Position numbers and translations under genes: made by a program. The notes beneath the pieces were generated by a model. The model did not search any database and was not told the origin of the DNA. It saw nothing but the letters and a program-made list of their open reading frames with translations. A stretch of DNA of 64,000 nt from Arenicola marina (lineage: Eukaryota > Annelida > Polychaeta > Arenicolidae), in contig OZ025248.1 in the NCBI GenBank assembly GCA_964019135.1, positions 55,607,670-55,671,669 on the forward strand. The letters run 5' to 3'. Positions 46,106 through 59,570 of the stretch are shown here, piece after piece; positions within the stretch are counted from its first letter, which is position 1; every line of letters starts with the position of its first letter.

Positions 46106-48197
46106 CTTTGTGAGACTTCCAAAGCGTTAAAGATCCACAAGGTTTGACAAAATGCCAAGAGCTTGTATAAAGTTGTCGGACGACGTGTTATTGTGTCAGT
46201 GTGTTTTGTAATGAAGTTGTGATGGAGTTAAAATGTGTTACACCCATAACCAATTTGCACTGATCATATAATATGTAATAAAGTTGGGACAAGACGAACA
46301 AAAAAACCAACGTCCGTGTTCGATTAGTGTTCGATTAGACTCAAAATTTTATCGAAACACTTTCATTCGGCAATTGCTGATGGACAAATGCAAGTGCGCA
46401 GGTTGGAAGAGGGGTTACATCTGTGGTCTAAATACAAACACGGCTGGCCTAGTCAGCAACTATACAGGGCGGCCTTCCACCTCCCTCCGTCCTCCACTAA
46501 CAAATGAGTAGCTGCAATAAAACGACATTAGCCCATAAAGTGTTATGCGGCCCTGGGTTATCTATACAATGTCATCAATATTCATTGCTTGTTAAGGGAT
46601 ATGTCGCTATGCTAATCGACCGTCCTTTCGGGTCTTTCCGGTGCATCTAATCACTGTAAACTGCCGCTCAGTGGCGACGAATTCTTCTTCAGGGGCCTTC
46701 CCTGCACAGGTCTTATTAAGGTTCTCGCTTTCCCGGGGGTCATAAAATCGGGAGGGGAACGAACGGTTGTCTGGTTTGTTGAGTGGGGGTTTGGCGATAA
46801 TGCGCCGTTAAATACATTAGTCTCAGAAGGATATTAGCGCGGTAACACGCAGATCCAATGATGGTTTCCAGCCAAGTGGCAGGTAGGCACGATTGGAACA
46901 ATTTCTTGTGTCCCTCTATTCTTTACCTCTTCTGTTAATATAACGAATGTGAAACCGAAACCTGACAACGAGAGCTTGAATACATTTTTGCCTACTGGAA
47001 GGTCAGAAAATTGCTTTCTCCGCGACCTACAATTATACGCAGTTTGTAATACATGTTTGGAGTACTACCTAAAGATCAGACACTTGTTATGGTGTGCTAC
47101 TTACGTAGTTTTACTTTGTTATAACAGAGTTACGTCTGTGGGCCTCATGCGAACAGAGGTTGATAAATGATGCAACATTGGATTATGTTTTAATCAGTAA
47201 AGTTTCTTTGATATGTAGTTAGATTTATATCTGATTTGAAAAGAAAAGTTTACACTTGTTTCAAACTAACCGGAACCGACACCAGAATCAGGGTCCGGTG
47301 CCCAACTCACGAAGAATAAATTTCTTTATTCCAGGTCACGAAGAATAAATTTCTTTATTTCAAGTCACAAAGAATTAAAGCAATATACTTACATGCGCTA
47401 TCTAAGATTTTTTACAGTTTAGACTCAAGACTAAAAGTATCTCAAAATTATGATGCATATGTTTTATATCTCTGAGAGTCTGTAAACAACAATTTCAACA
47501 TAAAACTGCGCGGTTTATTTATATCGCGAGCGGACGTGATAGCGAGCCGCGGTCCACATCACACAAAATACCAAACAGCGAACAGGCGCACAGGGATATA
47601 AAGCCGGCCACCAACTTCTGCTCCGGTGACCAAATTGATTCTCTCCTGATAGCCTACAGGCTTTTAGGATTGAAATTTGAAAAAATTACAGAATATATTG
47701 GTTTAAATAGAAAACTCCCCGCATAATATAAATTGGCGATTTTCGAATTCACGATTAATGAAAATCCTTCATCACGACTGTCGGCTAATACCCAATTCCC
47801 AGTTCACGAAGAATTTTCCTCATTCCCAGTTCACGGTGAAATAAAAAACCCTAGAAACGGAAATACCCCTTTCCCCCCCCCCCCCCCCCACCCCCTCTCC
47901 CTAACAATTGCGCATGTTTCAAAACAAGTCAACAGAGTGCGAGTCTCCAGAGAGTACGTCCATATCGTGTGTTTGCTTATGCCAACGTTTTACAAGTGCC
48001 GGTGATTAGAGGCATGACAGACGTGGTCTGAGAATAGACATGAAACATTAGATACCCTTACACAGATCTGAAATATCTGACCAAAAAGAAAAGATATAGC
48101 AGATCCGATTGACGCCAGCCGCCATCAAAAACACGACGACATTCCCGGTCACGTAAATAGCGTACATCATCAAAAACAAGATATCGCTAATCAGAAA

Positions 48198-48828
48198 TGA
48201 GACATTTTTTATGCGACTTCATATAGAACATTATATACCTGACTGGAAACAAAACATCATTGATGAGAATATGATATCGCTATCCAGAGGAACAGAACAT
48301 GACATACCTGAGCAAAAACATGGCACAACTGATCAGAAACATGACATTCCTGGACGGACACGTGACATATTGTGTAACAAATATTATATACCTGATCAGA
48401 AACAAGACATACCTGGACAGAGACGTGAAATATTGGGTCACAAGTACCACACCTGATCAGAAACAAGACATACCTGGGCAGAGACGTGAAATACTGGGTC
48501 ACAAGTACCACACCTGATCAGAAACAAGACATACCTGGGCAGAGACGTGAAATACTGGGTCACAAGTACCACACCTGATCAGAAACAAGACATACCTGGG
48601 CAGAGACGTGAAATACTGGGTCACAAGTATCACACCTGATCAGAAACAAGACATACATGGGCAGAGACGTGAAATACTGGGTCACAAGTACCACACCTGA
48701 TCAGAAACAAGACATACCTGGGCAGAGATGTGAAATACTGGGTCACAAGTACCACACCTGATCAGAAACAAGACATACCTGGGCAGAGACGTGAAATACT
48801 GGGTCACAAGTACCACACCTGATCAGAA
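48198..48828 (+). repeat. 61-bp minisatellite in copy A, about 6.5 clean units
   Basis: Clean units from about 48430 carry AAGTACCACACCTGATCAG, AAACAAGACATACCTGGG and CAGAGACGTGAAATACTG. Preceding sequence from about 48198 holds decayed relatives (GATCAGAAACATGAC, CTGGACGGACACGTGAC). The matching array in copy B is longer. Confidence 0.95.
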
Positions 48829-49369
48829 CATAGTTTGAAGCTCATGTTATATTCCACGTGTGCCCGAGGTCTGTACTCGAGGAGTACGCATAATTGCTGC
48901 CATGCCCGATGCTCGTTTCATGGGTCATTAAAATATTGTGGGCTCTTCGTCATGTTATACAGAATTGAAAAACACGCTGGCAGCATTTGAATGCTTTTAT
49001 GTAACTAAATGTACAGTTTATGATGTTTTAGGTTTTTGCGATTACAATTGTTAGTTGTTGACGCATAAATGATTGCCATTATATTGCCAAAGCAGAAGGA
49101 AGGGGGGGGGGGTGGAAGGGAGGGGGGGAGAGGGATTTTTATGGCCAATATAAAGTGTGTATTTACGTCCCCACGCCTCCCGTAACTTACCTCCTGCCAT
49201 AACCCACCCCGGGCCCACGCAACCACCATGTGTCATATGTGTAGATACAAATATAGGTGAAATATATGTTTGCGTAGTCGGATTAAAATATAAGCATGGC
49301 GAGCGAAACCGCGCCAACATATGTAGCACAACGCACACAAAATGTAGCAGAACGGTGGCCAGACAATAT

Positions 49370-49490
49370 ATGTCATGCGTCGTCACAATCTATGTAATGT
49401 GACGTGCCATCTGACCTCACAATGTATCCGTTGTGACAATATATGTAACATGAAGTCGTGACAATATATGTCATGTGACGTCGTGACAAA
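49370..49490 (+). repeat. About 25-bp repeats in copy A
   Basis: GTGACAATATATGTCATGTG plus ACGTC-like units, about four copies. The counterpart in copy B is at 56655-56845. Confidence 0.8.
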
Positions 49491-51992
49491 AACGTTCATT
49501 GTCAGCCAACGTTGTAGCTTTAGGTAACGTGCCATGTTACATAATATCTTAACCGTAGTTTAGTACAAACTAAGATTTGATCTCACCCAAAACACCCCGT
49601 AGTCAATGCGAAAGATTTCAGCCCTGATATGTCTCTGACTCTGTGGTTTTAAAGATTTATCTGAAGATTGATTAAATCGTCGAAGCCATTGGCCCCGTAC
49701 GTCGCTATGGTGAGCAGCCGTGACGTCACGACATCTCTCCCACCGTGGAAGACTGCGGTAGAAGGATTTGTCACATGAAAAATGTCCGATTATATCGGAA
49801 AACTGACAGATTTCACGCACTGGAGATTTTTCCCCGAGATAATCTATGGGCATAACATGTGACCGCCTGTTGTGTTATAACGGCTTTACGTCAGGTGGGG
49901 GAATGAAATATGGATATGCGTCGTATTTCGCAATGGGTTCCTTCTCAACGTCGGCTACTGCATGGGGTGAAGACCACATGGGGACTCAGTCACTTAATTA
50001 TCACCCAGACTGCTGTACAGCGCACAGCACCACCGCCTGTGATGTAATAGATACAAAGTAGCTAATGGCATCCGCTCTTCAGACGTGTGTGAAAGACACG
50101 AGACATGACTGCCGGTGAACAGTTGAACTATTTTGACCAATGTTAAACCAGGAGCGTACATCACACTTACATAATAATGGTTTGGAAGAATCAAAAGGTG
50201 ACGCCAATGGCCCTGTAGCTGTGCGTGGGTGATTAGTTCATGGATGATTTGTCATTAGCCAGTTCGTTAGGCGCCGATGTTTTATTTTAAACATAGTCAA
50301 TGACATGCGATTATTTTCTGTGCAACGTTCGGCTTCTTTCGGTTCCATCTGCTATTTCAGGTTCACCAGTTTCTTGCAATTGCTTTCCGAGTTACTTCAT
50401 TTCGCCAGGTTCAAAGAGCACCAGAACCCTGAAAGGGGGCGGGGCGTCAAGTAAGGCTTTCGCCCCACCCTCCCGATTTTCCCCCACCACAAAATCTGCC
50501 CTCCCCCCCACGATTCCACTCTCTACATAGTCTACCCCCCAATATTTTGCTCCAGCCTTGATTCTACCCCCTCCCCCAGCTTCTGCCCCTCTACATTTTG
50601 CGCCCCTCCCCCCCCCCCAGGCTTCTGCCCCACCTAGATGCTTCACCCACCGCATCGATTACTGAATAACGAGGTGAGGATTAAACCATAACAATACAAA
50701 CAACAACCGAGGGACAGTAAACATATGTTCCCGTCTGTACCCTCCCGCAACGCCAGCGCTCACTTTTTCTGCCTTCTGACCGCCATATAACTGGGCAAGA
50801 AGAAAACGAGACTTCGCCGAGACAGGGTGAAAGAAGAGATGGCTCCTAAACCGCCATTGGTTCGTTCACTATAGAAGCCAGGGACAAATGGGCAAAGTCC
50901 ATGGCTGCTGTATTTCCTCTAATATCGCTCACAAGCTCGGCATCAACATGCCCTGTAAACTAATCCTCCCATCAGGTATAATACATCAATATGCTCAATA
51001 TTCCAAACCGAGGGCGACGCTGAGGCGTTTTGGTCCTTCTGGCTCATATGGAGTCCGGGGAATCCTGGCCTGTCTCCTGGATGCCTGATGGATGGTTCTG
51101 ACCACCGCCCAAAACACATCATTAGCGAGTCTTGAAGACCGTCACACCTTTTTTATCATGCGTCTGCCTCAGATAGTCGTTGATGGACGGCCGGTCTGGC
51201 CTCATCCTCTCCGCCTGCTGGTCACCAGTGTACCCCCTCCCCCTCTACGCGCCCACTGGGGTTTGGGTCAGGCTGTACTGGGCCCAGGTTAATTATGGCT
51301 AGCACTGTCAGGCCCGTCACCCGTGGCCGCTATGAACGTCAAGAAACGGCTCAACGACTATTTCAGTTTTATTATACCTGCCGTCCGGTTTTGAGCGCTT
51401 CTGGGGCCGTGGGATGACCAACCGGGACACGAGGGGGCGGGTGACAGTGTCGCTAGAGGTATCTCTATCTCACTAGTGTTGAGTAGTGTCCTGAGGGGGT
51501 AGGTGGGTCAGTTTGGTTGCCTAGGGCAATATTATTGGGACCCGGGTGAGGGGCTCGGTGGACACTGAATAGTCCACGGCAAGGGATGCGGTGCGTGGTG
51601 GGGGATGGAGAGGGGGAGGGGTAATACGTGGACACCGGGGTTGGGTCTGATTGGGTGGGGTGTGAGGGAGACAATGAGTACACATCAGGGTGGGGGAGAC
51701 AAGGATAGCGAGAGGCTACCAGATTGGGTGTCGAGTGGGTGGGAGCTGAGGGGTGGGGCTCGGAGAGGGCCGTGGCTAATGTGCTGTGAAGGGGATGGAG
51801 GCTGATGGGGGTAGGGACTGAGGATGCGAGGTCTCAAGGGGATGGAGGCTGATGATGGGAAGGGCTGACGGGGTGTGGGCTGAGGAGGTGAAGGCTGATG
51901 GGGGTAGATAATGCGGGGTGAGGTCGGAGGACGGTGGTGGGGGTAGGGACTGAGGAGCCACAAGCAATAATGCCCCGATGGTAACTTCCAAT

Positions 51993-52490
51993 CGACGCGG
52001 TGTCCTCGTCTGGAGCCTTGTGAATTAGAATTCAAACCCCGGGTGTTAGAAGCCAGATGTTGTCTCGTCACGTGTCAGACGATGAGCACACGGGGAGTGT
52101 GGTAACAAGCCCGATGTGTCAGCCACTGGGTCAGTGACGAGAGGCGGACCTGAATACCGGACAATAACTCCAATCACCGACAGACTCGAGGAATGCTGGA
52201 CATGGGTACCAAGTAACTGCCCCTCTTTCATCCCATCGCCATTCTTTCTCAGTTGGCTAGGTAGCCAAGTAATATTGACTCTGATGCCGTCTGCCAAGTA
52301 TGTCTTCGATGTACTTTGTTGTAGAAAACAGTTTAATGCCGAGTGGGTTGCTACTGATAAAATTGATAACTGCTGATACCGCTCATCTATCATCGTGACC
52401 CCCCCCCCCACCCCACCCCACCCCCAACTCAGGCAGTGCCACGGCAGATAGAACTCGGTGGAACATTAGGGCGCGGCGTGGAGCATAGAG
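51993..52490. other. Sequence unique to copy A side, no gene recognised
   Basis: About 490 bases lie between the end of the duplicated block and the 20-bp minisatellite. They have no counterpart after copy B, where the minisatellite follows directly. Confidence 0.7.
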
Positions 52491-52495
52491 GCGCG

Positions 52496-53130
52496 CGGGT
52501 GAGGATTGGAGGCTGCGGTTGGGTATTGGTATTGGGGTGTGGGGTGGGGACTTTGAAAGTTGGGGTGGAGGATTGGAGCGTCGGGTTGGAGAATTGGGGT
52601 TTGGGGGTAGAGAATTGAAGCGAGTGAGAAAGGATTGGGGGTGGGGTACAGTGTTTGAACGTGGGGTGGAGGATTTGGAAAGTGGTTTGGAAGATTGTGG
52701 CGTGGGCGTGTAGAATAAAAGCGTCTGGGTGGAGGATTGAAGAATGGGGGTGGAGGATTGGGGTGTGGGTTGGAGGATTGGGATGGGGGAGTAGACGATA
52801 GAAGCGTAGGTATGAACGATTAGGGTGTGGGGTTGCAGGATTTGAGCGTGGGGTGGATGATTGGTACGTGGGTTGGGGGAATAAAGCGTGAGGTAGAGGA
52901 TTGGTACGTGTGATGGAGGATTGGTACGTGGGGTGGGGATTTAAAGTGTGAGGTGAAGGATTGGTAAGTGGTGTGGAGGATTGGTACGTGGGGTGGGGGA
53001 TTAAAGCGTGAGATGGAAGATTGGTAAGTGGGGTGGAGAATTGGTACGTGGGGTGGAGAATTGGTACGTGGGGTAGGGGATTAAAGCGTGAGGTGGAGGA
53101 TTAGGCCGTGGGGTGGACGATTTTCTGCGT
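52496..53130 (+). repeat. 20-bp minisatellite following copy A, diverged
   Basis: Units near GGTGGAGGATTGGTACGTGG with many variants, including GGGGATTAAAGCGTGAGG. They share the GGAGGATTGG core with the arrays at 59571, 61618 and 63526. Confidence 0.9.
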
Positions 53131-53134
53131 AGGA

Positions 53135-53330
53135 GTGGTGGGTTGGGGAAGTATGGATGACCAGGGCGTCGAAATTGGTGCCACTGGGACGCCTTAATTG
53201 CCACCATGCCACAGGCAACACCCGTCCAACAATCACACACACCGAACAATTCCATGCCGTCTACAAGTCACAGCTTTCCCTGTCCTTTTGACGGCGGGTC
53301 GCTTGAAGGGCCAACGAGAGATCAGTCATT
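53135..53330. other. Spacer between duplicated blocks
   Basis: About 200 bases of single-copy sequence. Nothing recognised. Confidence 0.6.
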
Positions 53331-55559
53331 GTGAGACATCATGAGACTTCCAAAGCGTTGAAGATCCTCAAGGCTTGACAAAAAACCAAGAGCTTCGTAT
53401 AGTTGTGGTTGTGGTTGTGGGAAGACGTGTTAAAGTCAGTGTGACTTGTAATCGAGTTGTGATGGAGTTAAAATGTGTTGCACCGATGACCAATGCAGTG
53501 ATCATATAATATGTAATAAAGATGTGACAAGATGTGCAAAAAAAACGTCCGTGTTCGATTAGTGTATGATTCAAATTCTATCAAAATACTATCATTCGGC
53601 CATTGCTGATGGACAAATGCAAAATGCGCAGGTTGGAAGAGGGGTTACATCTGTGGTCTAAATACAAACACGGCTGGCCTAGTCAGCAACTATACAGGGC
53701 GGCCTTCCACCTCCCTCCGTCCTCCACTAACAAATGAGTAGCTGCAATAAAACGACATTAGCCCATAAAGTGTTATGCGGCCCTGGGTTATCTATACAAT
53801 GTCATCAATATTCATTGCTTGTTAAGGGATATGTCGCTATGCTAATCGACCGTCCTTTCGGGTCTTTCCGGTGCATCTAATCACTGTAAACTGCCGCTCA
53901 GTGGCGACGAATTCTTCTTCAGGGGCCTTCCCTGCACAGGTCTTATTAAGGTTCTCGCTTCCCGGGGGGTCATAAAATCAGGCAGGGGAACGAACGGTTG
54001 TCTGGTTTGTTGAGTGGGGGTTTGGCGATAATGCGCCGTTAAATACATTAGTCTCAGAAGGACGTTAGCGCGGTAACACGCAGATCCAATGATGGTTTCC
54101 AGCCAAGTGGCAGGTAGGCACGATTGGAACAATTTCTTGTGTCCCTCTATCCTTTATCTCCTCTGTTAATATAACGTATGTGAAACCGAAACCTGACAAC
54201 GAGAGCTTGAATACATTGTTGCCTACTGGAAGGTCAGAAAATTGCTTTCTCCGCGACCTACAATTATACGCAGTTTGTAATACATGTTTGGAGTACTACC
54301 TAAAGATCAGACACTTGTTATGGTGTGCTACTTACGTAGTTTAACTTTGTTATAACAGAGTTACGTCTGTGGGCCTCATGCGAACAGAGGTTGATAAATG
54401 ATGCACCATTGGATTATGTTTTAATCAGTAAAGTTTCTTTGATATGTCGTTAGATTTATATCTGATTTGAAAAGAAAAGTTTACACTTGTTTCAAACTAA
54501 CCGGAACCGACACCAGAATCAGGCTCCGGTTCCCAACTCACGAAGAATAAATTTCTTTATTCCAGGTCACGAAGAATAAATTTCTTTATTCCAAGTCACG
54601 AAGAATTAAAGCAATATACTTACATGCGCTATCTTAGATTTTTTACAGTTTAGACTCAAGACTAAAAGTATCTCAAAATTATGATGCATATATGTTTTAT
54701 ATCTCTGAGAGTCTGTAAAACAAAAATTTCAGCATATAACTCTGCGGTTTATTTATATCTCGCGCGGGCGTGATAGCGAGCCGTGGTCGTCATCACACAA
54801 AATACCAAACAGCGAACAGGCGCACAGGGATATAAAGCCGGCCACCAACTTCTGCTCCGGTGACCAAATTGCTTCCTTCCTGATAGCCTACAGGCTTTTA
54901 GGATTTAAATTATAAATAAATACAGAATATATTGCTTTAAATAGAAAACTCCCCGCATGATATGAATTGGCGATTTTCGAATTCACCATTAATGAAAATC
55001 CTTGTTCACGACTGTTGGCTAATACCCAATTCCCAGTTCACGAAGAATTTTCCTCATTCCCAGTTCGCGGCGAAATAAAAGGCCCTGGAAACGGAAATAC
55101 CCCCCCCCCCACCCCACCCCACCCCCTCTCCCTAACTACTGCGCATGTTTCTAAACAAGTCAACCGAGTGCGAGTCCCCAGAGAGCGCGTCAATATCGTG
55201 TGTTTGCTTATGCCATCGTTTTACAAGTGCCGGTGATCAGAGGCATGACAGACGTGGTCTGAGAATAGACATGAAACATTAGATACCCTTACACAGATCT
55301 GACATATCTGACCAAAAACAAAAGATATAGCAGATCCGAATCCACACCTGACGCCATAGCCTACATCATCAGAAACAAGATATCGCTGATCAGAAATTAG
55401 ACATTCTTTATATGACTTCAATTAAAACATGATTTACCTGACTGGAAACAAAACAGAATTGATGAGAATATGACATAACTAGCCAGAGGAACAGAACATG
55501 AAATAACTGATATAAACATGGCATAACTGATCAGAAACATGACATATCTGGACAGAGGC

Positions 55560-56150
55560 GCGACATACTGGGTCACAAGTACCACACCTGATCAGAAACA
55601 TGACATTCCTGGGCGGACACGTGACATATTGAGTAACAAATATTATATACCTGATCAGAAAACAAGACATGCCTGGACAGAGATGTGAAATACTGGGTCA
55701 CAAGTACCACACCTGATCAGAAACAAGACATACCTGGACCGAGACGTGAAATACTGGGTCACAAGTACCACACCTGATCAGAAACAAGACATACCTGGAC
55801 AGAGACGTGAAACACTGGGTCACAAGTACCACACCTGATCAGAAACAAGACATACCTGGACAGAGACGTGAAATACTGGGTCACAAGTACCACACCTGAT
55901 CAGAAACAAGACATACCTGGGCAGAGACGTGAAATACTGGGTCACAAGTACCACACCTGATCAGAAACAAGACATACCTGGGCAGAGACGTGAAATACTG
56001 GGTCACAAGTACCACACCTGATCAGAAACAAGACATACCTGGGCAGAGATGTGAAATACTGGGTCACAAGTATCACACCTGATCAGAAACAAGACATACC
56101 TGGACAGAGATGTGAAATACTGGGTCACAAGTATCACACCTGATCAGAAC
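55560..56150 (+). repeat. 61-bp minisatellite in copy B, about 9 clean units
   Basis: Same unit and phase as in copy A but two to three units longer, with the variants CTGGACAGAG on the left and CTGGGCAGAG to the right. Confidence 0.95.
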
Positions 56151-56654
56151 ATAGTTTGAAGCTCACGTTTTATTTCACGTGTGCCCACGAGGTCTGTACT
56201 CGAGGGTACCCATAATTGCTGCCATGCCCGATGCTCGTTTCATGGGTCATTAAATCATTGTGGGCTCTTCGTCGTGTTATACAGAATTGAAAAAACACGC
56301 TGGCAGCATTTGAATGCTTTTAAGGAACTAATTGTAGCAATTGTTAGTTAGTGACGTATAAATGATGGCCATTATATTGCCAAAGCAGAAGGGGGCGGCG
56401 TGCAAGGGAGAGGGGTAGAGGGATTTTTATGGCCAATATAAAGTGTGTATTTACGTCCCCATTATCATGCCTCCCGTAACTTACCTCCTGCCATAACCCA
56501 CCCCGGGCCCACGCAACCATCATGTGTCATATGTGTAGATACAAATATAGGTGAAATATATGTTTGCGTAGTCGGATTAAAATATAAGCATGGCGAGCGA
56601 AACCGCGCCAACATATGTAGCACAACGCACACAAAATGTAGCAGGACGGCGGCC

Positions 56655-56845
56655 AGACAATATAAGTCATGTGACGTTCCGACAATAAATGTAATGTGAC
56701 GTGACAATATGTCATGTGACGTCGTCACAATATATGTAATGTGACGTGCCATCTGACCTCACAATGTATCGCATGTAACGTTGTGACAATATATGTAACA
56801 TGACGTCGTGACAATATATGTCATGTGACGTCGTGACAAAAACGT
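56655..56845 (+). repeat. About 25-bp repeats in copy B
   Basis: Six to seven units with GACGTCGTGACAATATATG. This is longer than the counterpart at 49370-49490. Confidence 0.8.
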
Positions 56846-59570
56846 TCGTTGTCAGCCAACGTTGTAACTTTTGGAAATATGCCATGTTACATAATATCTT
56901 AAACGTAGTTTAGTACAAACTAAGATTTGAGCCCACCCAAAACCCCCCGTAGTGAAAGATTTCACCCCAGTTCATGCAAATACAGAGACGCATTATTGCA
57001 TGATTCCTCAGCAACGAACTCATTTGAAGACGCCGAGCTGTTGCTATAAGCCATTCTCAGTAAACGCCCATATATGCTTCCCGGTACCGATTTTTGTAAG
57101 TACAGCAACAAAATATACATTTTTTGACAATTGAATGAACAACAATGTGACGATCGGCTTAATGTTAATTCGTCTGTGATATGTCTCTCTGTGGTTTTAA
57201 AGATTTATCTGAAGATTTATTTAATAGTCGAAGCCATTGGCCCCGTACGTCGCTATGGTGAGCAGCAGTGACGTCACGACATCTCTCCCACCAGGGAAGA
57301 CTGCGGAAGAAGGATTTGTCACATGAAAAATGTCCGCTTATATCGGAAAACGGACTAATTTTTTTACGCACTGGATATTTCTTCCCTGAGATAATCTATG
57401 GGCATAACATGTGACCGCCTGTTGTGTTATAGCGGCTTTACGTCATGTGGGGGAATGAAATATGGATGTGCGTCGTATTTCGCAATGGATTCCTTCCCCA
57501 CGTGGGCTACTGCATGGGTTGAACACCACACGGGGACTCAGTCATTTAATAACCACCCAGACCACCCAGACTGTTGTACAGCGCACAGCAACACCGCCTG
57601 TGATATAATATATACAAAGTAGCTAATGGCTCTTTAGACGTGTGTGAAAGACACGAGACTTGACTGCCGGTGAACAGTTGAACTACTTTGGCCAATGTTA
57701 AACCAGGAGCGTACATCGCACTTACATAATAATGGTTTGGAGGAATCAAACGGTGACGCCGATGACCTTGTATCTGTGCGTGGATGATTAGTTTGTCATT
57801 AGCCAGTTGGTTAGGCGCCGCTGTCTTATTTTAAACATAGTCAATGACATGCGATTGTTTTCTGTGCAACGTTCGGCTTCTTCGGTTCCATCTGCTATTT
57901 CATGTTCAAAAGTTTCTTGCAATTGCTTACCGAGTTAATTCTTTTCGCCAGGTTCAAGGAGCACCAGAACCCCGTAGGGGGAGGGGGCGTCAAGTAAACC
58001 CCGCAAGTTTACGCCCCACCCCCCCCCCCGCCCCCCGATTTTGCCCCACCACAAAATCTGCCCTCCCCCACGATTCTACTCTCTACATAGTCTACCCCCC
58101 CCCCCTTTCCCCCACATTTTGCTCCAATCTAGATTCTGCCCCCTTCCCCAGAATCTCCCCTCCCCCACCCCTACATTTTGCGCCCCCCCCCCCCCCCCCA
58201 GCTACAACCCCTCCTAGATTTTTCACCCACCGCGTCGATTAATGGATAACGAGGTTAGGATTAAACCATAATAATACAAACAACAAACCGAGGGACAGTA
58301 AACATATGTTCCCGTCTGTACCCTCCCGCAACGCCACCGCTCGCTTTTTCTGCCCTCTGACGGTCATATAACCGCACAAGAAGAAAACGAGACTTCGCCG
58401 AGACAGGGTGAAAGAAGAGATGGCTCCTAAACCGCCATTGGTTCGTTCACTATAGAAGCCAAGGACAAATGGGCAAAAAAATAACAGTGAATGATCAAGG
58501 CACCGGAAGTGACGTGGCATTGAGTCCCTCGCTGCTGTATTTCCTCTAACATCGCTCACAAGCTCGGCATCAACATGCCCTGTAAACTAATCCTCCCATC
58601 AGGTATAATACATCAATATGCTCAATATTCCAAACCGAGGGTGGCGCTGAGGCGTTTTGGTCCTTCTGGCTCATATGGAGTCCGGGGAATCCTGGCCTGT
58701 CTCCTGGATGTCTGATGGATGGTTCTGACCACCGCCCAAAACACATCATTAACATGTCTTCAAGACCGTCGTCTGCCTTTTCGCGCCTTTTTGTCATGCG
58801 TCTGCCTCAGACAGTCGTTGATGAACGGCCGGTCCGGCCTCAACCTCTCCGCCCACTGGGTCACCAGTGTACCCCCACCCCACTACACCCGCACTGGGGT
58901 GTGGGTCAGGCTGTACTGGGCCCAGGTTATTTATGGCCAACCATAACACTGCCAGACCCGTCACCCGTCAAGAAGCGGCTCAACGACTATTTCAGTTTTA
59001 TTATCCCTGCCATCCGGTTTTGATTGCTTCTGGGCTCGTGGGCTCACCAACGGGACGGGAGGGGGGGGGGGGGGGGCGTGACAGCGTTGCTGAAGGTATC
59101 TCTATCTCACAAGTGTTGAGTAGTGTCCTGAGGGGGTAGGTGGGTCAGTTTGGTTGCCGAGGGAAATATTATTGGGACCCGGGCGAGGGGCTCGGTGGAC
59201 ACTGAATAGCCCACGGCAAGGGGTGGGGTGCGTGGTGGGGGGTGGAGAGGGGGAGGGGTAATAAGTAGACCCCGGGGTTGGGTCTGAGTGGGTGGGGTGT
59301 GAGGGAGACAATGAGTACACATCAGGGTGGGGGAGACAAGGATATCGAGAGGCTACCAGTTTGGGTTCCGTGGGGGTGGGGGCGGAGGGGGTGGGGCTGG
59401 GGAAGGGCGGCTAATGTGCTCAGGGGAATGGAGGCTGAGGGGGGTAGGGACTGAGGGTGTGGGGGCTGATGGGGGTAGAGACTGTGGGGTGGGGTCGGAG
59501 AAGGGTGGAGGCTCGTTGGGGTGGTGACTGAGGGGCCACCAGCAATAATGTCCCGACGGTAACTTCCAAT

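Larger units (their letters stand above)
46109..51992. repeat. Segmental duplication, copy A (about 5.9 kb)
   Basis: It aligns in direct orientation along its whole length with 53331-59570. Anchors include GAGACTTCCAAAGCGTT (46113 and 53342), GGGCATAACATGTGACC (about 49847 and 57399) and CGATGGTAACTTCCAAT / CGACGGTAACTTCCAAT at the right ends. Identity by eye is about 97 percent or more over 46396-47700 and lower elsewhere. Copy A has about 28 extra bases near 49007-49035 and about 60 extra near 51840-51900. Composition is ordinary with C-rich tracts at 47870, 50470-50640 and 51600-51950. No convincing gene is found inside. Confidence 0.95.
53331..59570. repeat. Segmental duplication, copy B (about 6.2 kb)
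   Basis: Direct repeat of 46109-51992. It contains about 200 bases not in copy A at about 56965-57170, and about 50 extra bases at about 58465-58530. It has a longer 61-bp array and a longer 25-bp array. Its right part, from about 57820, is reiterated again at 60541-64000. Confidence 0.95.

Noticed and set aside
48430-48828. CRISPR-like array of regular repeats
   Set aside because: The 61-bp units are fully repeated with no unique spacers, and the window is animal nuclear DNA.
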